From: Colius striatus
Lineage: Eukaryota > Chordata > Aves > Coliiformes > Coliidae
Assembly (NCBI RefSeq): GCF_028858725.1
Contig: NC_084762.1
Location: 9,309,374-9,373,373, forward strand
Direction of reading: 5' to 3'
DNA: 64,000 nt
In this document: piece by piece, positions 38,121 to 53,100 of the stretch
How positions within the stretch are numbered: the stretch's first letter is position 1
Layout: each line of letters starts with the position of its first letter
Program-made: the position numbers and the translations under genes
Notes under the pieces: model-generated
The model's database searches: none
What the model saw: only the letters and a program-made list of their open reading frames with translations
What the model was told of the DNA's origin: nothing

Positions 38121-41100
38121 CTGCCAAAAGTGCATACAGAGCAAAGTTGGTGTTAATAAGGTAACAGGATGTGACTGCATTTCTTTATATGCCAACAATA
38201 TAAAACTGTCAAACTTTTGACATGATCCTCCTTCCCACAGTTAAACAAATACAACTACTGAGGCACTTTTATCCCTTTGTCTTCCCTTTAGCTTTACAGG
38301 GATCTCGAATAAATCTGTAACATTTGCAGCAATTACTGAGTGCTGAGGGATATGGTTTAGCGACGGGCTTGGCAGCGGGAGGTTAGTGGTTGGACTCGAT
38401 CCTAAAGGTCTTTTCCAACTGTAATGATCTATGATTCTAAGTAGCCTCGCTGGCAGAATGGAAAGAGCACCAATCACTTACCTCACTCGTTTCAAAAAGC
38501 AGTTCTCTCTCATCCACCACAATCTTGTAAGTGTTGGCAAGCGGTGCGCCAAATGACAAGATATGTTCATACTGAAACACCTCCAGAGGCCTGCCTTCCC
38601 CGCGCTTGTAGACGGAAACTGCATCGGCGCTGACTCCCAGCCACAGCTCCTGTGGGAATCCCCCTTCTTTGCACTAGAGGGAAAAAATGCAAATTAACAG
38701 CAAAGGGAACAGTGGAGCCACACAAGGCTTGCTGCTGATGTTCTTGTCTGGAACCATTTTTTAAGAAGTGCCTGTTGCCTGTCCCTCTTTGAACATGGCC
38801 TTTGACACTTCTCAAACTTGCCTGTGACCCTGATATCAGGATGGCACTCTATCTGTACTTTATGCTTAACTGGTCGATTTAACTACTGACTGTGCTTGCT
38901 AACGACAGTATGCTTTTAGTATCAAACATATTATTACATCAACTGTCTGAGCACTGTTAGGGTTTCACTACTCTGTAACAGAATCGTCATCTGTACAGAA
39001 CAAACCGTAGTTGGAGTGTTCAGGAGGTCTTACTCACCTCGACGTCAAAGAGTGTTGAGCCATAGCCAGGCCATTCCTTAATCAAAGCCATATACTTTGC
39101 CATGGCCTGCTCCTGGTTCATCCTCTGGAGTTTTTTCCATTTGTCAATAATACTAGTCCTGCAAGCTGAGATTTCCTCTTTGACCCACATGTCTAACATC
39201 TGATCTTCCTCAACCTTCTGTTTGCTGACAGAGCCACTGCGAAAACTTCTCCGCAGCGTTCCTTCAAGGAAGCTGGCTCGCTTCTTCTCAGCCTTCTCTG
39301 CTACTGTAAATGTTTTGGTAGACTGTGTAATCCGAGACTTCAGCTTCTGCAAGGGATAGACTTCCTCCATGTCTGGGATGGTGGTATGTGGAGTGTGATC
39401 TCCCTGAAGGTACTGAAGGCGCAAAGCTGCAAGAACCTGGAGGGTTTCTTCAGGAGCAGGATAATGTCCTCTAATCACTGCTTCGTGAGCCTATCAAGGG
39501 GAAAAAAGGTAGTAGCTTTTAATGTACAAACCAGTCTTTGAAAGGATTAAAAGATAAGTGGGAAGTAGATTTAGTGCTAGGCAAATCCAGGATCTGAAAT
39601 GAATAATCCATTAAATAAAATCAAATGTGATAAATCTCTTGGCAAATTTGTTAAACTGGGTAGGACATGGTTTACCAGAAGAACTGCAAGGCAACCTAGG
39701 AACTTGTCAAATGAGAACTACTGTTATTAGTACAGCTCTTTGTGAACTCACATATACAACAGCAACTGAATTAACAAAAAAGATAACAAAACATAAAGGG
39801 GAGAAAAATCAGGACTTAACATCTGATTGGAAGGAAGCCATCTGTGTTCAAGGGCATCAGGAAGAAACGAATATCTAGTTTTGCTTATTGCTATCAATAA
39901 TCTGCCTGTAAAAAAACGACGTTTCCATCCAAACAAGCCAAGCCCTAGCATAGCTTTGCAAGAAACCTCTCTGAGGGAAAACAGTAAATCTTCAGCGAGT
40001 CCCAGGTGAAGTCAGTAAAATGTCTGTATGTTACAGTGGTCTGCAGCACCAGGGATGAGATTCTGAACCAAGCAGACTCTTTTGAATCCTATCTCTTTGC
40101 ACACATCTTCAAACCTTTGGAAATGTGCAGCAGCACTTTTGTTTTAAATGTTACACTAGTAGAGGAAACAAACAGAGATGATGTCTGGAGATTACAGAAT
40201 TGCAAGCAGCTCAGTAAACTGAGAGAGGCCATTCACACCCAAGCAAGAGCCAGTTCATTTAGCTCTACACTTAGGATGGAGACAAAATGTGCCTTTAAAC
40301 ACATGGGCTGATTTAGCTGAGATTGCACACATGCAGGAGAAAAAGCTGTCTCATGGAAATGTAAGACCAATATTAATGAGAAAGAAGAGCCAAAATATTT
40401 TCTTCAGCACCTTATTAATTAAAGGATTCAAACTTTAAAATCGTGGAGGTTACAGAACTAAAACTGATGGCAAAAAGGAACTTTCTTAATTGGCTGAAAA
40501 AATTTCAATGCTTGACATCAAAAGCAGACAATTAGAAAAGAAGAACAGAACTGATGTTAGGATGTAGTAAGTCACCTATTTAAGGTATGGCTGGAATATC
40601 CATGGTAGGGATTGAATGTGCCATGCTTTGTAACTGAAATACCATTGGTCTTGGTAAGACAAAATATCTGTCTAAACACCAGTCAGCACAGAATGCTCCA
40701 TGAAAACAATCTGCATCAGCAAATGTGCTTGTTTTAGCTCTTCAGAGGGAAGACTAAATCTGCCTCTTAAACTGATAATGTAATGTTAAGATAAAAGCTC
40801 TGGCAGGAGGGTTGGACTGGATGATCTTTTGAGATCCCTCCCAGCCCTTGAGATTCTGTGATTCTGATGCAGAGATCTCATGGATTTTATTCATACTGTT
40901 TGAACTTCATCCCAAAGCAGAGGCATTAACTGGCTGACTCCTCTGTATGCAAGGACAGTCAGAATGGCAATGTTTCTAAGCCCTACCAAGGCAATCAATT
41001 GCCCAGATCCTTAGCCAACAATATGCAATTCTGGATTGAGCTACAACAGCAGGCTCAGGAAAGAGACTTTTATTAGACTCATGATGCAATATGGTACCTT

Positions 41101-44100
41101 AAAACCTGAACTGTGAACAAGGAAGAGACATTGTATTTCAGTGAAGATGTTTCTGATCCTGAGGGAGGGGAAAAAGCTTTAAACATACGAAAATTGAAAC
41201 ATGTCAGTTCTGGATCACATCAGGCTTGCTTACCAACAGAACGACAGTGTCTTGGCACTGCAAATAGCCTCACACAGAAATCTTTATCTCTAGTGCCCAC
41301 TTGAAAGAATTTGTCTGCTGGAAGACTTTTTAGTCATTTGCAATATACCAGAAAAGGAGGAGGTCAATCACAAACAATAAATGCCACCAGTGAGAATTCC
41401 TGAGCAGGACTTCATAGAATGGAAATCCAACCACTGATGCATTTAGTTTTAATTATAAATCAATTTCAATTATTTCATGTTTTGCTCATTTAGAACTCAG
41501 CATATTAAGTGCATTTCTGCTTATCACAGCTATCTTATGGTTACTGCTGAGACTGGACTGATTTGTTTTACTATGGTGCCAACAAAATAATCAGCTTTTG
41601 AAAAAAGAATAATACACTGTTATCTGATTAGTTCTGTACAGTTGCCAACACGGGTCTCTAAATAATTCATTTGCTTACCAGTTACACATTTTTCACTTCA
41701 TTTCTTGCACTTTCTTAAGAAAATGCTTTCACAAGAGCAAAATTAAAAGCATTATCCTACTCTTTTTTATCCAGCTTAGACCCAGTTATCCACTTTTTTA
41801 CCACTATACATAAAGCAATTCACAAGTACTACAGAAGTAAGAAAAGTCCTAACATTAGACAAATCCTTTGTGCCTCACTTCTATGAGGATAAGCCCAATT
41901 TGATGAGTGAACTGCATTCTTTGCACTTGATGAGTAGTAGTGCATTTAATTAAACAGAAGCATGACCAAAGCCTGTTCTGCCTAGATCTCTTGCTTTTTT
42001 CCTCCTCTTAAAAGTGCCTCAGAACCAAACCTATATCCTTTACCTGTTCACACATAAAGGCAAATTCCACACTATCTTTTGGGACGTTTTCTGTGTCCAG
42101 GAAACAGTAGAGCTTGAAGTAGAACTTCCAGTGCATCTCCCCAGGTTCAGCGGTGGCAGCAAGCCTGCAACATGGTGTGAAGGAGAGAGAGATCAAATCT
42201 GTGATATCAAACTCCTTTCTAAATTGTCACCTGAAGAACCTAAGCAAGGCATCAGTTGAGTTTTGCTTTGGAGAGAAAGGGGGAGATATGTATATATATA
42301 GAGAGGTAGAAAGATGTGTGTGTGTGTGTATATTTAGAGCCTACAGCAAAACCAAGGATTTACAAATATTGACTCAGGTCTCAGTCAACTGTTTATAACC
42401 CAAATTTTCTTAAATTTTTATTTGTGTCTCAGTAAGGTGTTGATAAAAGCCACATTATTAAGTCCTGTTATAAAATAAGTGTTACACAGTACCTCAGATA
42501 TTCCTTTTTCCCTTCCATTATGTATGTGGATACAGGAAGCTGATTGCCATGTGTTATAACATAAAGATGACAAATGAGTATTTAGACTTGTGTTACATTT
42601 CCTTACTGTAGTGCTACAGGTGGTTTCAATTTTACTGGTAAGAAAAATGTTGTGAGCTGTACTGTGGTGACTTCCTTGTCAAGTTAGGCAATGGGTAGTC
42701 AGGATGGCAATGACTACCTGGAGTTCAGTTCTCCCAGTATTGGGGCAACCACAATGCCAGTAATGGTAGAAAAATACATAGTAATGGAAAAGAAAATAGT
42801 GATGAGAAATATTCCTCTACTAGTGTCAAGACAGAGGAAAACCAAACACAGGTGAACAGGTGCTTCACTAATTCAAGAAAACCAAAAAGAGATGCTTTTG
42901 TTCCAGGAATGGCCATGTGTGTCACTCACTTGTTTCATCACAAACAAGCGAGAGAATAAAAAATTCAGCATTATCAACATTGGAAATTTGTTTAATTGCT
43001 ACTTATTGGAGTGGTGAGAGAGGAGGAGAAGGGCACTCACTTTTCAAACTTTGCCAAGACATCAGCCACAATGGTTCTGCTTTCAATTGCTTTATCAGTA
43101 GTTCCATTGTATTCAAACAAAGCAAACATATTTCTGCTATCCTCCATGGCCAGGCCACGAATGAGCTTTTCAACCACCTAATGAAAAACAGCATGTGATA
43201 AAACCCATGGCATGGAAAAGCAGCATCACAGAGTAAGACAAACAATTAGAAGAAAATGCAGAACTAGGTTTTACATTAGGCTAAAAACATTCCTAACATA
43301 TTCTCATCAGCAGTACTAACTATTGTCCAATTCCACTTGAATTTTGATACTAAATAATGCTGATTCTTTCAAAATATGCACGTGCTACCTCCCGATTTTC
43401 ACCAACTCAGCAAGAGTCTCTCAGTCTTAAGAAGCAATTAGGCTCTCACACACACAAATACCTCCTTATTATTAAGTTATTGCACTAATGCCTCTCTACT
43501 GAATTGCTTAGTCTTTCCTGTCATTTTTCCTGTAAAAGGGAACAACAGTTGGGTAATCCTCTGCAGAATAAAGACAGCTTTTAGAGCAGGGATTTCTCCA
43601 GGAGAAGTCTGTAAACCTTCCCTCCTTTCAAAGGACAGACTGTTAGAGAAATCCCCAGTGCTTCCAAAGTTCAGAGCTACTGCTAAATGGATGTAACGGG
43701 ACACACTGATTTTGTGCCAAAGCCATTGCGTCACCACTTCTCACCTCTCCAGCTGTAGTGTGCGAGTTGATGGTAATCTTACAGGAGCCCCCACCATGGC
43801 AATAAACAGTGGATGTCATTTCCTGCCGGCCGATCAGAGCTTCGATTTCATCCCGTGATGGAACAAACTCTCTGCATTTGGTTTTCTTCAGAGATTCATA
43901 CGTAAAAAGTGCATATTTCTCCATTTCAGTTCCTGGAAACTGGTCACGAACCCTGAGAGACAAATATTTTTACTTTAAACTGCCAGTCTGTGAAATAGGA
44001 AGTTTACTTATTTGGGAACGTTTTTGTTTTTTCTTCCCTGCAAATACTTCTGCATCCAGTACTCTATTTGTTTGACACTGTCAAGGAAAGTGTTCTAAGC

Positions 44101-47100
44101 TGTGATTTACTGTGGGATAACTTCATAGAATCATAGAATGGTAGGGGTTGGAAGGGACCTTTAGAGATCATCTAGTCCAACCCCCCTGCAGAAGCAGGTT
44201 GACCTAGATCAGGTCGCATAGGAACATGTCCAGGTAGGTCTTGAAGACCTCCAAGGAAGGAGCCTCCACAACCCCTCTGGGCAGCCTGTGCCAGGGCTCC
44301 CTCACCTCAACAGTGAAATAGTTTTTTCTTATATTTAAGCAGAACTTTTTGTGTTCCAGCTTCATCTCATTACCCCTTGTCCTCTTGCTAGCTACTATAG
44401 AAAAAAGGGATGTCCCAACCTCCTGACACTCACCATTGAGGTATTTGTAAATGTTAATAAGATCTCCCTTCAGTCTTCTCTTTTGTAGACTAAACAGCCC
44501 CAGTTCCCGCAGCCTTTCCTCGTATGAAAGATGTTCCAGTCCCCTGATCGTCTTGGTGGCCCTGTGCTGGACTCCAGAAGTTCCCTGTCCCTCTTGAGCT
44601 GAGGAGCCCAGAACTGGACACAGAACTCCAGATAAGGCCCCACCAGGGCAGAGCAGAGAGGGAGAAGAACCTCCTTTGACCTGCTGACCACACTCTTCTT
44701 GATGCATCCCAGGATGCCATTGGCCTTTTTGGCCATGAGGGCACATTGCTGGCTCATGTTTAGTTTATTATCAATCAGGACTCCCAGCTCTCTCTGCAGA
44801 GCTGCTCTCCAGCAGTTCAACCCCCAGCCTGTACTAGTGCAAGCTTATATACTTTCATCATTTTGCTTTACAAACCTAATGGGAAAAAGAGAATCCCTGA
44901 ACTACCTTTATGGTATTAACTATAGGAATTTTATAGGGACTCAGTTTTGAAAGCACTGTAACTATGAAAGTGTTCTTGGAATCAACTTCCCTTTTTGTCA
45001 GGAACAGTTGTTGAATGAAGACTAAACTGCACTGAGGTGTGGTGGGAAAAAGCAATAAAATATCTAGGACTGCACACTAAAGATACTTGATTTCTATTTG
45101 TGATTTCCTTAAAGACTCTCTCTAGACCTTACTGTTCAGCAGTTACTATTATGAGCATTCACTAACAGTGAATGAACGCAGCTCTTATTTATTGAAAACT
45201 GTTGAATTTGGGTAACTTTCAGTACAAAGTGTCTCTACAATATTACCAGCTATAAAGCATCAGCTTCTTAGAGCTACTGAGGTTTAATTTATGTGAAACT
45301 GTGATTTGTGATCTACAAAGCATAACAAGATTACTGCAGGATTACAAAAATGCTGTAAAATGACTACACACCCACAATGTTGAAGCCAATCTACAAATGT
45401 TGTATCAGCTGCAATATTTTTAACTAGGCCACAAGTTTGTGAGCCGAGTTAAACTGAGAAAGTGAATCAATGTTGGATTCTTTCATTTGAACAGATCTAT
45501 GAAGTGACTGATATTTTTCACAGCCCTTAAACTCTGGTTGAAAGGTATATCTTCAATACAAATATTTAGTAAAGAATTAGGTTTGGCAAAGTGATTGACA
45601 AAGTCCACGCTCTAGCACAAATGCAGACAACACTTTTAAATAACTGAGAACAGTTTGTTCTTAGTGGACTAACTTTCCTAATGACACATTCTTCATTCTT
45701 CTGGTGCATCACAGCAAGAGGCCCTCTACATTCTGGTTAATGCTGAACTGTAAACAAGGATTTAGTGGTTTTTTTAATGGTCTATCTTTAACATTTACAA
45801 ACAGACATTTTTTACCTCAAATACAACTTTAAATATGATAATGTTCTTTTATGTGCCTGATGCATACCTCCATTAAGCTAAAGTGAGCAGAATGAAGAAT
45901 TTTTAACAGGTTGGCTTGGATAGTTGAAAATGGGTCCCAGAAGTACAAGCTGCAAGTTCTTTAAGCAAGTTTATACAATCACAGCAAACCTCTCTTTTGC
46001 CAATGTTAACAACTTGTGCATTCAGTTCTGTTTGCTTGATTCTTCAAATGAGAATAATTCCACCTAAATCAACCCATACAGGCTTTTCCTACGACACTTG
46101 CTTGTTAGAACCAGCTCACTAAGAAAGTGCCTCTCTGCCTTACTTCAAGATAACTAAACACCGTCACAAGATCTGGTGGAGAAAGCAGTGAGCGGAGAAA
46201 CTTCTTTTCTCGCTTTAGTAGTTCAAAGCTTCTCACCTTTTGAGATGGAACTTGAGATATTTGAGGATGCTGCGGCTGGGCAGAAACGTGCAGCTCATGC
46301 AGGTGAGGATTTGCCAACTATACAGGTTTCCCACACTCCCAGGGCTGGGCACTTTATTGGTCTGCTTGATGAGCTGACAGTAGAGCTCATCTCGAAGAGG
46401 TCGTAAATCATGGCCCGTTTGGAGGATACCTTGGATTATAGGGATGGGATCAGACATAGACTCTAGCTGCTGTAAAGAATTAAATATCTTGATGGCTTCA
46501 TCCTGCAGAGTTGTGTAGCCTTTATCTTTCAGCACTACAAAAGAAAAACAGGGAGAGGGGTGCTTAGGTTGAGAGATGAAAGAGAAGCGCTCAGGCTTAA
46601 TGTAGGAAAAGCTTAATGGTCTTCTGTGCCCCTCATTATGCAGGGTTATCAGAACAGATCTTTTCCATTTCAAATGAAAACTCATGAGCTATTTTGCTAT
46701 TGGATTTGTTCAGAATTTAATGAAAACCTATTTTGACATTTTCTGTCAACATGACTTTAAAAGCATATCTTGCTTGATCAGAGTTTTTTTGACAGAGAAC
46801 CTTCCTCCCAGAGCTATCCACACTGCTGAAGTGTCTATCACCATCTTGCTGTCAGAAGAAAGTGAACATCGAATCAGACTGTGAGGTAAAGCATGACTGT
46901 GTTATGGAAAGTGACAAAGCTAGATGGCATCACTCTTACCTACAGCAGTAGCATTTCAATTAAACCCAGACAATGCTACTAAAGTAAGTCAAACTAAAGT
47001 CATTGCCATGACACTGCAACTTGCTTCTGAGTGCTGGAAAAGGTGGTGACTGTTTTGTACTACAGATTATTCAACGTGGGCTAACAACTTTTACAATCTA

Positions 47101-50100
47101 CTTAGAAAAGCCATGCAATTTGTGGGTTCAAGAGATGGAGGAGATTTCTCTGATGTTTGAATCAGTTAGGCCTACTAACCATCAAAGCACAAAACAGTAC
47201 AGATGCAAGTCAGGAAGTTTCTAACCTGACATTATACTCTCATGGAAGATTACTAGAACTCAACAGCAAGTCAAGGCAATAGCTGAGCACCTGTCCTTCT
47301 CCGGAGGTACACTTGGTATGGGATGACTTTGGCAAGACTTCTACCTCAGAGGGAGCTGGATGTTTCCTGTCCATGGGGAACAGAGACCCCATGCTGCACT
47401 CTTGCTCCCCATATAGGGTAGGAAGCAACAAGGATTTGAAAAGGAGAAAATGACTGAATAAATTTGGTTTAGTTGCTTATTTCAGTGCAAGGCTTTTCAA
47501 ACTCAGTCTTCTTTGCTGTGTTGCTGAGGGTAACAAGCTTGTATTACAGCAGCAACAGCAAACTTCCCTTCTGTGACACCCATGCAGGAGCCCCACAAGC
47601 CCACAGCTCTCTGCCAGACAAGCTGCTATTCTCTGCCTCCTGGAAGAGAACAGGGAAATTTGTATTCTAAACATACAGTTTGCCTACTGTTAGTTCACTA
47701 CAGTCTGTTGACTAAGAAATCCCATCCTCTGGCCTTTCATCAGAAAAAGTGTTTGTATGATTAAACACTTACAGTTTAGATTGATGTCCCCATAGGGCAG
47801 TGGCAGTAGCGGCGAGTGCAAGGGATGATGAGTGTAACGGAGAATAGGGTTCCGCTTATAAATCTGTTCAACCACATCAGCGTTCAGGCAGTTTTCCTAT
47901 TGGGGTAAGAAAAAAAGCAGCATTTGGGGGTCTGACATTAACAATAATGCAATGCTTTGTGCCCTTAGGTTGGCTGTGAAAAAATTAGTCATCAGGGTTA
48001 CCAACACTATTTGGTGCTTAATCCCGCTGTGGGTACCGCGGCTGCCCTGGCACTCTGCGCGCTATGAATGCTCAGTATCTGCTAACCTCAGGCCTTGCAT
48101 AAGCTTACCTTACCTCTGCAGTAAAAAACAAACAGCAGCAGAGCTGCAGGAGACAAAAGTGAAGTATCATAAATTTTTTTGAAGCGTATTCCCGCTTTCC
48201 AATAACTTTTGCTCCAGTGTTTCATAACTGGAGATACTTGTACTCAAGCTTTATTTTAAAACATTTCTCCAGCATAACTAATTGACTTTTTTCAGTTGGA
48301 ATCTACAGGACACAATGTAACAAAATAGCCCAGAAAAACTGCTGTTGTAAACCTGATGCACCCACTCTGATGTCTAAATACTGTTCTTTCTTAGGCCATG
48401 TTTGAAAGATGTGTGACCACTGTCTTCTGTCGACCTTGAACTTCTGCATATGTCTGCTGCTCTGAAGAACAGAGTTCATAGCTTTGGAATTTGGGACTTC
48501 ATACTTCTTTTCCATGAGAGAAGCGATGTCACTAAGAAAAAAGGTTAGTAGCAGTTCTCCCCTGCTTTTTTTGGTCTCTTCTGCGAATCATCATGTTGTC
48601 TCCTGAAAGCACATTAGCAAAAACCTCCAGAAGGACATTCTCTGGCTATGCATGCAATGCCTCCAGCAGGACCATCAAGCAGTAAGTGCTCACTGATTAT
48701 GTTTCTCATCACATGGGGACACGAGATGCTTAGCCCATGCTATCACAGAACAAGAAAAAGAACCACCATGAAGAACAAAGGTCCCCAGAGCTGCCTGGTC
48801 TGCGTGCGGGCGCGCTGCTGACTGGGCAGGTCAAACAGGTCTGGGCACTCATCATCCCGCACGCTGTGCTCTGCTGGCATGTACAGCAACGCCTGGCAAG
48901 TTACATAAACCAGTAAAACTTGCTAGTTTTCATGGAACAGGGTTAGCCCTCTTGCCCTCCAAGCTGCCACTTCATACTTTGCTCTTTCACTGTTGAGGTA
49001 GAAATCCCTTTATCAGGTCACTGAATACACTCAGGTCCCACAATTTTGGTCCATGTCACTGTGTGATTAAAACTTAATTTGCTGCTCTATTACCCAATAT
49101 GGCAACACCAAACATAAAATAAAGAAGATTTAAACAATCATGCTTTCCCACTCCACGCTCTCCTGCTTGTGCCTACCTTAATATCCTGAATAAGCTGCTG
49201 GGTTGGAGTATCAATTGGTGCTTTTGTATCAATCACATTCTGGATGGCACTTGACCAGCGGGTCGCCTCATTAAGCAGTTTTGTATAGAGCCGGTAACAG
49301 TGTTTGCGGCCGTACACGGTTACGTTCCAATAACCTGGCACACAACAGGCAAAGGTATTAGCCAGAGAAGCTACGTCTAGAAAAATACCCCAACTTCTAT
49401 CTAAAAACAGCTGGAGTTCCATCAGACCCTGAGTGCTGCATTCTAGATCCTGCTGGCAATTTTTCAGGAACAAAGAAGTTGTATGAGTAAGGAAGTACTA
49501 TCGGTTTTAGTAAGTATCGTCATTTTTCTGTTGTTCATGACAGAACTAAGGGGAATGGACATAAGCTGGAACCCAAAAAGTTCCACTTAAACAAAAGGAA
49601 AAACTTAGTTGCTGTTGAGGTGAGGGAGCCCTGGCCCAGGCTGCCCAGGGAGGGTGTGGAGTCTCCTTCTTGGGAGGTTTCCAAACCTACCTGGACACGG
49701 TCCTGTGCCCCCTGATCGAGGGGAACCTGCTTTAGCAGGGAATTGGGTTGGATGTTCTCTAAAGGTCCCTTCCAACCCCTACCATTCTGTGATTCTATGA
49801 TTCTGTGGTAATACAGATATTGTGGTATTAAAGGAGACTCCTTTAAAAATGCCTGAGTAATATCACAGTACAACCAACCACCACACAGCTTTCCCTTTTT
49901 TCCAGTAATCTTAGTAAAAGTGACAAGAAGGCAACACTATGGGATACTGTAAGCTGCTTTTAGCCTCTCCTTCTCCAGCCCTGTCTGTAACAGGAGAATC
50001 TGAGATGGTCTTGTTTTGCATGTGAGAGCCTTTCCTTGTCTGTGACACACATACAGATGGGTGTAAGGAAAGAACTACCTTTTCTGTAAAACAGCCATTA

Positions 50101-53100
50101 ATTTCACACCAGTGAAGTGGCAACAATGATAGGAAGGGCATTTCAGTTCAGATTCTCTCTCTGCATCATTGTACAGACTTTTTATGAAGCAGATTCAATT
50201 AAAGAACACCTGCTTCATCTTTCCCTAGCGAAAGCCTCTTTGAAGTGTCAGTGACCCCAATGAGATGATATAGGACTGTCAACAGTCGCTTCTCATTTGC
50301 AAACAGCCACTTCCCAGTTGAAAACCAGTTCTGAAAACGCACAGGGAGCTGACTCAGGTGTAGTATGTAGGTTAGCACAAACTGGACTCTTACTCTCCAT
50401 CTCCCTACACTTGCTCAACCACATGTTACTGCTCATAGTTCCTTCAGCATACAAAATACTGTGTGAGGAGAGTGCTACCCCTACCTCTTTTCCCCAGGTC
50501 TTTGATGGGTATGTGGAAGTGTTCAATCAGCAGTCTATCACAATTTGAGTGTTGGTGAGAACAAATCTTACTCCTGTATACCTTGTTACCTGCTTTTTGT
50601 CCAGTAATTCCCTGTAATATGCCTCAGTGACTTAGGAACCTGATCTGTTCATCAAACTGCAACCTTAATAATCTACTTAAAATGTTCTTCCACACTGTTT
50701 GTTGCCATACTAGGGAGTAGGACAGAAGGCAACTGGACACATATTTGAAGAAGAGCGAACAACTACCTGTCTCTTTGAAGATTTTTTCATCAGGTGGGAC
50801 CACTGAGCAGAGGCTGTTCAGGACCAGTGTGCCCAATTTCAAAGCATTCTTCTCCGAACTCTTGTAGTAGTCCAAGGAATTGTGTGTCAAAACAAACCAA
50901 CGCTTCTTTAGTTTTAATGAAGACATCTTTGGGTTGTTCTTTACTTCCTTGTGTAGCCATCCTGTTACAAGACACAATTTTAATCATGTTTTTTTGGTCT
51001 TTTTTAAATGGAGTTGGGACAAAATTAGGTTGTTAAAAGTTAGCTGTGTACTCTCAACAACAACAAAAAAATACAATGCAAATTGTTTAGCCCACATATT
51101 AAACATCTCTGAGGACAGTTCTCAAACAATGAAATGATGGAAGAGATAATAAAATTAATATGAAAACCTTCCAACTTCAGAGTTTACCCAGAAAAACTAT
51201 TTTGTCAACTTACAAAAATGCTTTTGTCATCATTACAGTGTTGTCTTACGTGGCACAGCAGGAGTATAATTTCAGCTGTATTAATTTGTGAGTAAACTCC
51301 ACCATACAAAGATGAGGCTCCACATTACCATGCTGGCACATTACCCAGATTGTATTGTGGGAACAATCTCTTTGAAGCTTAATGGATATGACTTTGTTCC
51401 TGCCCCATTTAGTTCTTACCCCTCACAATGAATTCTTGTCCCTCCACTCTAGTGTCCCCCTTTGACCTTTGCAGCAGTGTTATCCAGTGATGCATCTCTT
51501 CAGGAGTGTCTGCATTACAGTGAAGAACACGATTGGCAGTGATGATCACAAATGAATTGGGTCTGTGAAAAACAATGAAGATTGAAAAAGCCTTTACAAT
51601 CAACACACATACTGTTTGCCTCACTCACCATAACCATAAACGTTGTCCCTTGTTTGAATTGGTCTATTAATAGAAATACTATCCACCTCTGAAGCATTTA
51701 TTTGAAAAGACTCAGTTATATTGGATTCACACTGAAATGCCAGGGCTCCGAATGGTGGGAAAGTTTACATTAAATTACCACATGTCTTATCTTAAAATAA
51801 ATCTACGGTGAGAAAACCCTCCAAACTTTAATCAGCTTTGGATGTGAATCACAACTCTATTTCAGGGTCAGAGTGTCTGCTTCAGTAGTTACATTAGCTA
51901 AAACCAACTACGATTCACAAAGGTCTATAGTGAGGCAGCTTATGAACACAGATTCTTTTATTTTTAATGCAGTGCAACCCAATTTGCAGAGAGTACAATC
52001 TATTTTTAATGAGAGGCTGGCTTTTACCCAATCCTACACCAGGATTCACTGAAGCATGAAGAATCAGCCCAAGCAAACTGTGCTGAGGGCTCTCCAGATT
52101 AAAGGCAGGCTCTTCAGCCTACAAACACTTGCTTTAACCCTTTACTGTTAATTTTTTCATCCTGGAACACACACAACTTTTAAGAACTGTATCAGAGCCT
52201 TCTTTTCACAGCTCTTGCAAGGATGTAACTGGGTAGAAATCAGAACCCATCAATTGTTTGTGGGGATGGAGAGGTTCACCCAGATGTCACATCACTCTCC
52301 AAAACCAGTGTGCCACATAAAAGCATGAGGGAGGACAGGATAAAGACAAAAGTAAGTCAAAGTATTAGGGGGAAAAATTGGAAAACTGTGTGAAGGGAGG
52401 TTACAGCACATCAAGTCACATGAGAAGAGTGCAAGTTGTTTTAAAGTTCTCTTAAGAGTTATCTGCAGGTAGTGCTCAGCAGTGCCATGGAAGGAGCTAA
52501 GAAGGTGGTCAGAACCCCATGTTTTGCCACACTCCTCGTGTTACTGGGTGCTGTGCTGGTCAGGAAGAACAGTGGATGAGGAAACAAGTGGGTGTGTGAA
52601 CTGAACAGAAGGATTTTGCTGACTGTGTTTAAAAATATGTGAAGAGAAGGCAGCTTTAGATTGAGCTGAGTGAGGCACACTCTAGAAAGCTGAGGAATGT
52701 CATATCCAGGACTGAAGCAAAAGAACTGAAAAAGGAGAGCACTAAGTTGTAAACTAAGGTAGATCAAGGAGGTTATGGGCAGCAGCAGTCAACTTTCCAC
52801 TCCCTTCTCCTCCCCACCAGTTTAGGGAAATGATGGAAGCCCTATCTTGGCATTCTTTCTCAACACAGATTCAAAGGGCTTTCTGCTGAACTTCTCCCTT
52901 TTGAGCTTGCAATAGTGAGTTCATATGTGTGAAGAGAAAAATAGTCTATTGCCTGTTTTAGTCACATTCACTTCCTGATTGAAAAACCTTCCATCACTGA
53001 TTTAGATTCAGAGAACTAAAAAAAACCCAAACCAAAACTGCAAGAAAAAAGAATCTGTATGAAAAACGCTTTCAGGAAAAATGCCTTTAATTTTGAAAGC

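Noticed and set aside
44204..44746. 180-codon minus-strand frame that could be mistaken for a host gene
   Set aside because: It is the C-terminus of CR1 ORF2 with a frame change, inside a LINE copy, not a MYO10 exon. The MYO10 exons on either side join without it.
48303..48515. 70-codon minus-strand frame between two MYO10 exons, considered as an extra exon
   Set aside because: The flanking exons join in phase 0 (QDIK|ENCLN) as in other vertebrates, and the frame has no match to the MYO10 tail.
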